From an uncultured Oscillospiraceae bacterium (GTDB taxonomy: Bacteria; Bacillota; Clostridia; Oscillospirales; Oscillospiraceae), in assembly GCA_934630985.1 (NCBI GenBank), contig CAKTXO010000119.1, positions 1 through 5,121 on the forward strand: 5,121 nucleotides of DNA, read 5' to 3'. The translations under genes and the position numbers were made by a program. Of this stretch, positions 1-4,996 are shown one piece after another. Within the stretch, counting starts at the first letter, position 1. Each line of letters starts with the position of its first letter. Under the pieces are notes generated by a model. The model worked only from the letters and a program-made list of their open reading frames with translations, made no database searches and was not told the origin of the DNA.

Positions 1-27
1 CAGTGCTCCGTTTACGCTGAGCAGTAA
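1..27 (+). CDS. rpmA: Probable C-terminal end of ribosomal protein L27 (partial)
   Basis: Frame 1 reads QCSVYAEQ and stops with TAA at 25-27; the gene starts upstream of the window. Bacterial L27 proteins of Firmicutes typically end in a KKQVSVY-like stretch, so QCSVY followed by a few residues fits the L27 tail, and rpmA directly precedes obgE in most Firmicutes (rplU-rpmA-obg cluster). L27 is a large-subunit ribosomal protein near the peptidyl-transferase centre. A strong terminator begins 12 bases after the stop, which supports this being a genuine gene end. Only eight residues are visible, so the call rests mainly on context; another short gene ending here cannot be excluded. Confidence 0.6.
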   Translation, partial: QCSVYAEQ

Positions 28-39
28 GCGCATAATGAC

Positions 40-75
40 AAAGAGCTGCCGCACATACCGCGGCGGCTCTTTTTT
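40..75 (+). terminator. Intrinsic terminator after the rpmA tail
   Basis: The arm AAAGAGCTGCCGC (40-52) pairs with GCGGCGGCTCTTT (60-72) as a 13-bp stem with one G-U pair and a 7-base loop, followed by further T residues to 75. This is a textbook rho-independent terminator. It separates the upstream ribosomal-protein transcript from obgE, so obgE probably needs its own promoter or partial read-through. Confidence 0.88.
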
Positions 76-122
76 CAGAAAATTCACCGATATTGGGTGG
101 CAGAGAAAAGAGAATAGAATGC

Positions 123-212
123 AGGGGCGGCCATTGACCGCCTGGCATATATGTGGAAAGCCGAAGGATAGGCGGTCATTGCGAACCAGTGTGCACACTG
201 GTGTGGCAATCC
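123..212 (+). repeat. Palindromic intergenic repeat, copy 1
   Basis: A ~90-bp unit that recurs at 246-339 with high identity. It starts AGGGGCGG, contains a small GGCGG/CCGCC hairpin (126-130 with 138-142), then AGCCGAAGGA, then TCATTGCGAACC, the perfect 16-base palindrome CCAGTGTGCACACTGG (186-201), and ends TGTGGCAATCC. No plausible gene runs through it. Units of this style (TCATTGCGAA...hairpin...GGCAATCC) are known to me as dispersed intergenic repeats in many bacterial genomes, including Oscillospiraceae; the genome-wide copy number cannot be seen here. Confidence 0.85.
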
Positions 213-245
213 CCCGGTCATTCCGGAAGCTAATTCAGAACTTGT

Positions 246-339
246 AGGGGCGGTCATTGGCCGCCCGGCATATGTGTGGAGAGCCGAAGGACAGGCTGTC
301 ATTGCGAACCAGTGACCGATGTCACTGGTGTGGCAATCC
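246..339 (+). repeat. Palindromic intergenic repeat, copy 2
   Basis: Second copy of the unit at 123-212, in the same orientation and 33 bases downstream. It starts AGGGGCGG and ends TGTGGCAATCC. It has the same GGCGG/CCGCC hairpin (249-253 with 261-265). Its distal hairpin is CCAGTGAC-CGAT-GTCACTGG (309-328), differing from copy 1 in the inner stem and loop but remaining fully paired, which accounts for the 4-base length difference. Confidence 0.85.
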
Positions 340-350
340 GCATATCAAAG

Positions 351-394
351 CCTTCCCCTGGGAGGGGAAGGTGGCTCGAAGAGCCGGATGAGGT
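351..394 (+). repeat. Two-hairpin palindromic repeat of a different family
   Basis: CCTTCCCCT (351-359) pairs with AGGGGAAGG (363-371) around a GGG loop. One base later GGCTC (373-377) pairs with GAGCC (381-385) around a GAA loop, followed by GGATGAGGT. There is no U-tract directly after either stem, so it is not a standard terminator. The pattern of a CCTTCCCC hairpin, a short GC hairpin and GGATGAGGT resembles a dispersed repeat I associate with Oscillospiraceae intergenic regions. It starts 11 bases after repeat copy 2, and the stretch 395-455 after it holds nothing I can recognise. Confidence 0.7.
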
Positions 395-455
395 TGCCCC
401 AGTTTTTCCGAAACGCATACTGGATTCTTTTTTCTGTGTCACCCGCCGAGAACAT

Positions 456-462
456 GGAGGGA
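456..462 (+). promoter_or_regulatory. Ribosome binding site deciding the obgE start
   Basis: GGAGGGA lies 6 bases upstream of the ATG at 469. It overlaps the coding side of the in-frame ATG at 454, so that upstream Met, and the one at 319, cannot be served by this site. Confidence 0.85.
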
Positions 463-468
463 AATGCT

Positions 469-1743
469 ATGTTTGTAGATAAGGTTCGCATTACGGTCAT
501 CGGCGGACGGGGCGGCGACGGTGCCGTGGCCTTCCACCGGGAAAAATACGTTGCCTCCGGCGGCCCCGATGGCGGCGACGGCGGTCATGGCGGCAGCGTG
601 GTGCTCCACGTCAACGACAACCTGTCCACCCTGCTGGACTTCCGCTATAAGCGCAAGTATCAGGCATCCGCCGGTGTCAACGGCATGGGACGGAAAATGG
701 CGGGCAAACGGGGCGAAAATCTCGTCATCGACGTGCCCCGGGGCACCGTCGTCCGGGATGCCGAGTCCGGTCAGATCATCGTGGATATGTCCACCGGCGA
801 GGACTTTGTCATTGCCCGGGGCGGCCGTGGGGGCTGGGGCAATGCCCACTACGCCACCCCCACCCGGCAGGTTCCCCGGTTTGCCAAGGCTGGCCTGAAG
901 GGTCAGGAGCGGGACGTGATTCTGGAGCTGAAGCTGCTGGCGGACGTAGGCCTGGTTGGCTTCCCTAACGTGGGCAAATCCACATTGCTCTCCGTCACCT
1001 CCAACGCAAGACCGAAAATCGCCAACTACCACTTCACCACCCTGTTCCCCAACCTGGGCGTGATTTACGTCGAGGAGGGCGTGTCCTTCGTCATGGCGGA
1101 TATCCCCGGCATTATCGAGGGCGCCGCTGAGGGCGCCGGCCTGGGTCACGACTTCCTCCGGCACATCGACCGGTGCCGGCTGCTTGTCCATGTGGTGGAC
1201 GTATCCGGCAGCGAAGGGCGGGATCCTGTGGAGGATTTCCACGCCATCAATCAGGAGCTCCAGGACTACTCCGTAGACCTGGGCGACCGGCCTATGATCG
1301 TGGCCGCCAACAAGTGCGACCTGCTGCCCCCGGACAGCGACAACCTGGAACGGCTGCGCTCCGCCGCCAAGGAAGCGGGCTGCGAACTGTACGAAATCAG
1401 CGCGGGCACTACCCAGGGCACCCGTCAGCTGATGCAGGTGGTGGCTCAAAAGCTCAAGGAGCTGCCCCCCGTCACCATCTACGAGCCGGAGTATGTGGAG
1501 GAAATTTCCGCTCCCGCCGACCCCACCGCCTTCGAGATCGAGCACTACGGCAGCACCTGGATGGTCACCGGCGAGTGGCTCAGCCGCATGGTGGAAAACA
1601 TCAACTTCGACGACTATGAGGCCCGGAACCATTTTGACGGGCTGCTGCGCAAAGCGGGGCTTTTTGCCCGGCTGGAGGAAATGGGCATCCAGGACGGGGA
1701 CACCGTGGATATTTACGATCTGGAATTTGAATACCAGCGTTAA
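469..1743 (+). CDS. obgE: GTPase ObgE/CgtA (ribosome-associated GTPase)
   Basis: This 424-residue protein matches the usual firmicute Obg length (~430). It is an essential-type GTPase acting in 50S ribosome maturation and stress/growth control in the cytoplasm. The N-terminal ~158 residues form the glycine-rich Obg fold (MFVDKVRITVIGGRGGDG onward, with SGGPDGGDGGHGGSV). The G domain shows G1 GFPNVGKST at 164-172, switch I IANYHFTTLFPNLGV at 184-198, G3 DIPGIIEGA at 211-219, G4 NKCD at 281-284 (Cys where Met or Leu is common) and G5-like SAGTTQG at 311-317. The C-terminal OCT domain starts near F355 and runs to the end, FEYQR. The start at 469 was chosen for the GGAGGGA site and because Obg proteins begin with MFVD-like sequence; the frame is open further upstream only through repeat DNA. 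It follows the probable rpmA end as in most Firmicutes but is separated from it by ~440 bases and a terminator. No convincing promoter was found; TTGGGT/TAGAAT (93-120) is a weak candidate. Confidence 0.97.
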   Translation: MFVDKVRITVIGGRGGDGAVAFHREKYVASGGPDGGDGGHGGSVVLHVNDNLSTLLDFRYKRKYQASAGVNGMGRKMAGKRGENLVIDVPRGTVVRDAESGQIIVDMSTGEDFVIARGGRGGWGNAHYATPTRQVPRFAKAGLKGQERDVILELKLLADVGLVGFPNVGKSTLLSVTSNARPKIANYHFTTLFPNLGVIYVEEGVSFVMADIPGIIEGAAEGAGLGHDFLRHIDRCRLLVHVVDVSGSEGRDPVEDFHAINQELQDYSVDLGDRPMIVAANKCDLLPPDSDNLERLRSAAKEAGCELYEISAGTTQGTRQLMQVVAQKLKELPPVTIYEPEYVEEISAPADPTAFEIEHYGSTWMVTGEWLSRMVENINFDDYEARNHFDGLLRKAGLFARLEEMGIQDGDTVDIYDLEFEYQR

Positions 1744-1803
1744 TACCAAAAAAGGGCTTCCACTTTCGTGTAAAAATACAAAGGTGTTTTTCGGGGAAAA
1801 GGT

Positions 1804-1832
1804 TTGCCATTTTCAACTATCTTATGTATAAT
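1804..1832 (+). promoter_or_regulatory. Sigma-70-type promoter for the AraC-family gene
   Basis: TTGCCA (1804-1809, 5/6 to the -35 consensus), a 17-base spacer and a perfect TATAAT (1827-1832) form a near-consensus promoter 42 bases ahead of the first in-frame ATG of the next gene. The expected start site, about 1839, falls inside the left arm of the terminator hairpin at 1830-1859, so the -10 box and the terminator share bases. Confidence 0.8.
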
Positions 1833-1864
1833 AACAGGGTCAGACAAGACCCTGTTATTTTTTT
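1830..1864 (+). terminator. Intrinsic terminator downstream of obgE
   Basis: AATAACAGGGTC (1830-1841) and GACCCTGTTATT (1848-1859) form a perfect 12-bp stem with the 6-base loop AGACAA, followed by T residues to 1864. It would stop transcripts arriving from obgE. The opposite strand has no comparable U-tract, so it appears one-directional. It ends immediately before the GAGAGG ribosome binding site of the next gene. Confidence 0.88.
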
Positions 1865-1879
1865 GAGAGGAAAATGCCC

Positions 1880-3031
1880 ATGATCCGGAATTTGAATCAG
1901 GTTACCTTCCAGGGCTTTGGCACCGTTCCCCCGGAACGCTCCCACAGCACCGGCGGTTTTGATAAAAACGCAGTCACGCCCTTTCCCCTTTCCCAGGAGA
2001 ACGCGGTGATTTTCCGCGCTCTTTCCGACACCTGGGCAGCCGGCGGTTCCGGCTCCAGCGTGCTTTCCGTAAGCCTGGACGGGGAAAACTACCAGGACTA
2101 CTATCTGGATAAGCCCGTGTGCATCAAGCCGGGGGTGCTTTTCATCATCACCCCCTTTGTCGGTCAGGCGGACGCCCTGCTCTGGGCTTCTACGCCTCCG
2201 GAGAAAATGGGCACCCGGAATTTTACCGAGCCTCAGATCGATCGCCAGCTCCAGGTGGATGACGTGTACACCTTCTTCTACCAGGAGAAGGAGCAGGGCT
2301 TCCTGTTTCCCGGGGAGTCCCACCCCATGGCGGAGCTGACCTATGTGGATCAGGGGTCGCTGCACTCCGTAGCCGAAGGCCAGGATCTGCTTCTGAAGCA
2401 GGGCGACCTGGTGATCTACGGCCCCGGTCAGTGGCATATGCAGTACGCCGACATTGGCGTTGCCCCCCGGTATGTAACCATTTCCTTTGCCTCCCGGGGA
2501 AACCGGCTGAACGCCCTGCTGAACCGGAAATTCACCGCCCCCCAGAAGGCGGTGACTCTGCTCCAGAATATGCTCCGGGAGCAGGAGACCACGGATGCCC
2601 TGTCCGGGGACATTATCCTGTGCCAGCTGAATCTGCTGCTGCTTCTGCTCCTGCGGGAAACCACCGCCCCCACCGGCGGCAAGCTGCAAACCGCCAACGC
2701 GGTGCACTCGGAAAACGAGATCATCCGCCAGGCTCAGCAGTTCATCTCCTCCCACATCCGAGAGAAGCTGTCCGTACCTCTGGTTGCCCGGCAGGTGGAC
2801 GTGAGCCCCAGCTATCTGACGGCTCTGTTCCACAAGAATCTGCAAATTTCCCCCGGCGAATATATCCGCCGGATTAAGCTTCAGGAAAGCAAGCAGATGA
2901 TTCGGGAAAACAACCTGAATTTCACGGAAATCGCCGCGGAACTTCAGTATTCCACCGTGCATCACTTCTCCCGGCAGTTTAAGGAAAAATTCGGCATTAC
3001 CCCGACGGAATACGCAAAATCCGTTCGATAA
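1880..3031 (+). CDS. AraC-family transcriptional regulator with cupin-like sensor
   Basis: This 383-residue cytoplasmic DNA-binding regulator has three parts. Residues 1-125 are an N-terminal region I do not recognise. Residues ~130-210 are a cupin-like sensor (YTFFYQEKEQGF, H148 in GESHPMAELTYVDQGSLHSV, then GDLVIYGPGQWH with H186). Residues ~285-383 are the AraC double helix-turn-helix: first HTH from LSVPLVARQVDVSPSYLTALFHK, the linker with EYIRRIKLQESKQMI, second HTH in FTEIAAELQYSTVHHFSRQFKEKFG and the signature ending ITPTEYAKSVR. A run of seven Leu codons (in LNLLLLLLLR) precedes the HTH part. Start choice: GAGAGG at 1865-1870 is 9 bases from the ATG at 1880 but only 3 from the in-frame ATG at 1874; the latter would add two residues (MP). 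Family members often sense small molecules such as sugars and control adjacent uptake genes. The NSS transporter downstream is an obvious candidate target, but this is inferred from position only and no ligand can be assigned. Confidence 0.93.
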   Translation: MIRNLNQVTFQGFGTVPPERSHSTGGFDKNAVTPFPLSQENAVIFRALSDTWAAGGSGSSVLSVSLDGENYQDYYLDKPVCIKPGVLFIITPFVGQADALLWASTPPEKMGTRNFTEPQIDRQLQVDDVYTFFYQEKEQGFLFPGESHPMAELTYVDQGSLHSVAEGQDLLLKQGDLVIYGPGQWHMQYADIGVAPRYVTISFASRGNRLNALLNRKFTAPQKAVTLLQNMLREQETTDALSGDIILCQLNLLLLLLLRETTAPTGGKLQTANAVHSENEIIRQAQQFISSHIREKLSVPLVARQVDVSPSYLTALFHKNLQISPGEYIRRIKLQESKQMIRENNLNFTEIAAELQYSTVHHFSRQFKEKFGITPTEYAKSVR

Positions 3032-3040
3032 TACTATTTC

Positions 3041-3189
3041 TTAATAAAATGATGAAATCATTTTATTCTGCCGTGAAACGGCAGACCGCCTGGGCGGCGG
3101 TAAGAAATGTATTGACTTCGTTTTTTAGCGGCAGTGGCCGCTGGCCGCAATTCTGCGGCCTAATAAAACGCTTTTAAGCGTTTTATTAA
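3041..3189. repeat. Mirrored six-hairpin palindromic element
   Basis: Six abutting hairpins in two mirrored arms fill this gap. Left arm: AATAAAATGAT/ATCATTTTATT (3043-3067, GAA loop), CTGCCGT/ACGGCAG (3068-3084, GAA loop), ACCGCC/GGCGGT (3085-3101). Right arm: AGCGGC/GCCGCT (3127-3142), GGCCGCA/TGCGGCC (3143-3160), TAATAAAACGCTT/AAGCGTTTTATTA (3161-3188). The ends form a perfect 9-bp inverted repeat, TTAATAAAA (3041-3049) and TTTTATTAA (3181-3189). A 25-base centre (3102-3126) separates the arms. No ORF fits it and no hairpin is followed by a proper U-tract. It may be a MITE- or BIME-like element; an RNA role is also possible. The family is not recognised. Confidence 0.75.
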
Positions 3190-3193
3190 AAAC

Positions 3194-3208
3194 TCGTATA
3201 AAATACGA
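3194..3208. repeat. Small perfect AT-rich hairpin
   Basis: TCGTAT (3194-3199) and ATACGA (3203-3208) form a perfect 6-bp stem with an AAA loop, between the six-hairpin element and the long leader hairpin. It contains TATAAA and TAAAAT, which could pass for a -10 box, but no matching -35 lies upstream. Its role is unknown. Confidence 0.5.
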
Positions 3209-3259
3209 AAAGCCATGTCATTGCCCGTTGGTTTCCCTCCGGGCAGTGGCATGTGCTTT
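3209..3259 (+). promoter_or_regulatory. Long leader hairpin upstream of the NSS transporter
   Basis: CATGTCATTGCCCG (3214-3227) pairs with CGGGCAGTGGCATG (3240-3253) as a 14-bp stem with two G-U pairs. The stem is extended by AAAGC (3209-3213) with GCTTT (3255-3259) across a single bulged T. The loop is 12 bases. It ends 32 bases before the transporter start. The run after it (GCTTTGTTAG) is a weak U-tract, so it could be a terminator or attenuator; read on the other strand it is followed by CTTTTCG and could also terminate. It matches no riboswitch class that I recognise. Confidence 0.6.
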
Positions 3260-3291
3260 GTTAGGGTCTATCTGAGAAAGGTAGGATTTCC

Positions 3292-4614
3292 ATGAATTCA
3301 TCCAAACATCCGGGCTTTGCCAGCCGCTGGGGCTTTATTCTGGCCTCGGTGGGCTCCGCCGTAGGCATGGCAAACGTCTGGGGCTTCCCCAACAAAATGG
3401 GCTCCAACGGCGGCGGCGCGTTTCTGCTGATCTATCTGCTGTTTGTTGCCCTGTTCGGCTGCGTAGCCCTGCCTGCGGAATTTGCCATGGGTCGGCGCAC
3501 GGGCACCGGCACCCTGGGCACCTACGAGGCCGCCTGGGAAAGCCGGGGGCTTGGCAAGGTGGGTAAGGTTCTGGGCTGGCTGCCTCTGGCAGGTTCCCTG
3601 TGCATCGCCATCGGATACGCGGTGATTATCAGCTATGTGCTCAAGGCACTGGTGGATTCTCTCACCGGCCTTCTGCTGACGGCCAACACCGCCGCCTGGT
3701 TTTCCGACTTTTCCGGTCGGGATTTTTCCGTGGTTCCCTACCATATTCTGGTGGTCTGCGGCACCCTTCTGACCCTGCTGCTGGGCGCAAAGAGCATTGA
3801 AAAAACCAACAAGGTCATGATGCCCCTGTTTTTCCTGATTTTTCTGATTCTGGCCATCCGGGTGGCTCTGCTTCCCGGCTCGGCGGCGGGCTATGTGTTC
3901 CTGCTGACCCCCCGGTGGGAATATCTGTCCGACCCGACGGTCTGGATTCAGGCCATGGGGCAGGCCTTTTTCTCCCTTTCCATTACCGGCAGCGGCATGA
4001 TTGTCTATGGGGCCTACCTGAGTGCCCAGGAGGACGTGGTGGGAGCTGCCCGGCACACCGCCCTGTTTGATACCGTGGCGGCGCTGGTTGCGGCTCTCGT
4101 GATTCTGCCCGCCTGCTTTGCCTATGGGCTGGATGCCGGAGCAGGCCCCGGACTGCTGTTTGTGACCCTGCCGGAAATTTTGCAGGGCATTCCCCTGGGA
4201 CGTCTTTTTGCGATCATTCTGTATGTTGCCATGATTTTTGCCGGAGTCAGCTCCCTGCAAAATATGTTCGAGGCCGTGGCCGAATCCCTTCTGCACCGGT
4301 TCCCCAGGCTGAACCGTCTGGTGGTGCTGGGCATTCTGGCAGTGGGCTGTCTGGGCTTCGGCCTGTTTATGGAGCCGATTTCCAAATGGGGCCCCTGGAT
4401 GGATTTGGTATCCATTTACATTATCCCCATCGGCGCTACCCTGGGCGCGGTCAGTTGGTTCTATGTGCTGCCCCGGAAGGAGCTGCTGGATGCGATCAAT
4501 CTGGGCACCGACAAGCCCCACGGCAGGCTTTGGTACAACTTAGGCCGGTTTCTCTATGTGCCGCTTGCCATTTTGCTGTGCGCCATTGCCCTGATCTTCC
4601 GGGTGGCCTTCTGA
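3292..4614 (+). CDS. Sodium-dependent transporter, NSS (neurotransmitter:sodium symporter) family
   Basis: This 440-residue inner-membrane protein has about 11 predicted transmembrane segments (roughly 14-33, 42-65, 95-122, 147-164, 172-193, 218-240, 255-277, 300-330, 339-358, 369-395, 415-438), like the short bacterial NSS proteins. Family members use the Na+ gradient to import amino acids or related compounds; the substrate here cannot be named. TM1 reads GSAVGMANVWGFPNKMGSNGGGAF: by alignment to LeuT, the Na+-site positions G21, A23, V24 and N28 are kept. TM6 has FFSLS (S228 at the LeuT T254 position) and TM8 has AGVSS (A317, S320, S321) at the Na2 site. G31 replaces the Arg/Lys outer gate, while D371 matches LeuT D404. 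The ribosome binding region AAAGGTAGGA (3277-3286) is 5 bases from the ATG. The gene follows the AraC-family gene on the same strand with a 260-base palindrome-filled gap. Its stop codon is immediately followed by a transposon remnant, so the downstream context has been rearranged. Confidence 0.95.
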   Translation: MNSSKHPGFASRWGFILASVGSAVGMANVWGFPNKMGSNGGGAFLLIYLLFVALFGCVALPAEFAMGRRTGTGTLGTYEAAWESRGLGKVGKVLGWLPLAGSLCIAIGYAVIISYVLKALVDSLTGLLLTANTAAWFSDFSGRDFSVVPYHILVVCGTLLTLLLGAKSIEKTNKVMMPLFFLIFLILAIRVALLPGSAAGYVFLLTPRWEYLSDPTVWIQAMGQAFFSLSITGSGMIVYGAYLSAQEDVVGAARHTALFDTVAALVAALVILPACFAYGLDAGAGPGLLFVTLPEILQGIPLGRLFAIILYVAMIFAGVSSLQNMFEAVAESLLHRFPRLNRLVVLGILAVGCLGFGLFMEPISKWGPWMDLVSIYIIPIGATLGAVSWFYVLPRKELLDAINLGTDKPHGRLWYNLGRFLYVPLAILLCAIALIFRVAF

Positions 4615-4841
4615 AGAACAAATACGCCTCGGTGCATAGCTGGGTGTACGTAAGACAGTATTGCGCCGAGATTGACGAAGCGGCACGAAACCGCATGGAG
4701 CTGATCGTGCGGTCACTGGCAGAGCAAAACGGCGTGACCGAGCAACTGAAAGCCGAAAACCAAATGGAATGGGTGCGGCAGATGAACGCTTGCAAGGCAC
4801 AGGCAGAGGAAGTCGTGAAAGCGGAATTGATTTATAATTGA
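4614..4841 (+). pseudogene. Truncated TnpV-type transposon protein, C-terminal remnant
   Basis: The frame ending with TGA at 4839-4841 encodes YCAEIDEAARNRMELIV, then GVTEQLKAENQMEWV, MNACKAQAEEVVKAELIYN. This matches the C-terminal half of TnpV-like proteins (about 120 residues, found in firmicute transposons), which end in GVTE.LKA..QM.WV..MN...A.A.EIV..ELIY. TnpV is of unclear function. The N-terminal half is missing: the frame simply continues backwards into the transporter gene in a different frame. The only internal Met (4695) has no good ribosome binding site and would give 48 residues. The recognisable match begins within a few codons of the transporter stop, marking a deletion or insertion junction. 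Whether the short frame is translated is unknown; I treat it as a remnant. Confidence 0.75.
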
Positions 4842-4847
4842 GCGAGG

Positions 4848-4879
4848 AAGTCCGGACAGAAAACTGTTCGGACTTTTCT
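4848..4879 (+). terminator. Intrinsic terminator after the TnpV remnant
   Basis: AAGTCCGGACAG (4848-4859) pairs with CTGTTCGGACTT (4864-4875) as a 12-bp stem with one G-U pair and an AAAA loop, followed by TTCT. It would end transcription coming from the transporter and the remnant, and may have come in with the transposon. Confidence 0.8.
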
Positions 4880-4920
4880 CATATAGTCCAAAGTTGCGGT
4901 AGAATTGTTCACAAGTTTTA

Positions 4921-4929
4921 TGGTATAAT
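4921..4929 (+). promoter_or_regulatory. Extended -10 promoter upstream of the last gene
   Basis: TGGTATAAT is a perfect extended -10 element (TGnTATAAT). No good -35 lies at 16-18 bases upstream; TTGTTC (4905-4910) is only 13 bases away. Transcription would start near 4936, leaving a ~60-base leader. The surrounding DNA is AT-rich, which raises the chance of a fortuitous match. Confidence 0.6.
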
Positions 4930-4996
4930 TTGAATATGAAAATTGAGCAACAAATCGGAATTTTCTGTTGAAATGTAGGTGGAAAGGATGTGTGGC

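Noticed and set aside
93..120. Promoter for obgE (TTGGGT, 16-base spacer, TAGAAT)
   Set aside because: The -35 match is only 3/6 and the start would lie ~340 bases from obgE; too weak to list as a feature.
35..302. Short open frames on both strands within the repeat region
   Set aside because: They run through the palindromic repeats and have no ribosome binding site or protein-like sequence.
123..339. CRISPR array
   Set aside because: Only two ~90-bp units with internal hairpins and no regular spacers; no cas genes are visible.
319..468. Upstream in-frame starts for obgE at 319 and 454
   Set aside because: The extension translates repeat DNA, and the GGAGGGA site fits only the ATG at 469, where the Obg family normally starts.
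439..1749. Long antisense open frame (436 codons) across obgE
   Set aside because: It mirrors the GC-rich codons of obgE, its protein is low-complexity (Gly, Val, Gln, His rich) and it has no recognisable domain.
1817..2965. Antisense open frame (382 codons) across the AraC-family gene
   Set aside because: Shadow of the real gene; no start signal and no family features, while the + strand shows a full AraC domain.
3112..3117. TTGACT as a -35 box for the transporter
   Set aside because: The position 16-18 bases downstream is GC-rich hairpin sequence with no -10-like hexamer.
3209..3291. Known riboswitch or T-box leader before the transporter
   Set aside because: A single long hairpin without any conserved aptamer core or T-box motif that I can recognise.
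3298..4521. Antisense open frame (407 codons) across the transporter
   Set aside because: Shadow of the transporter gene, rich in Gln, Gly and His with no domain or membrane pattern.
4386..4613. Upstream part of the open frame that contains the TnpV remnant
   Set aside because: It overlaps the transporter's TM10-TM11 coding region in another frame and shows no TnpV similarity; it is open only by chance.
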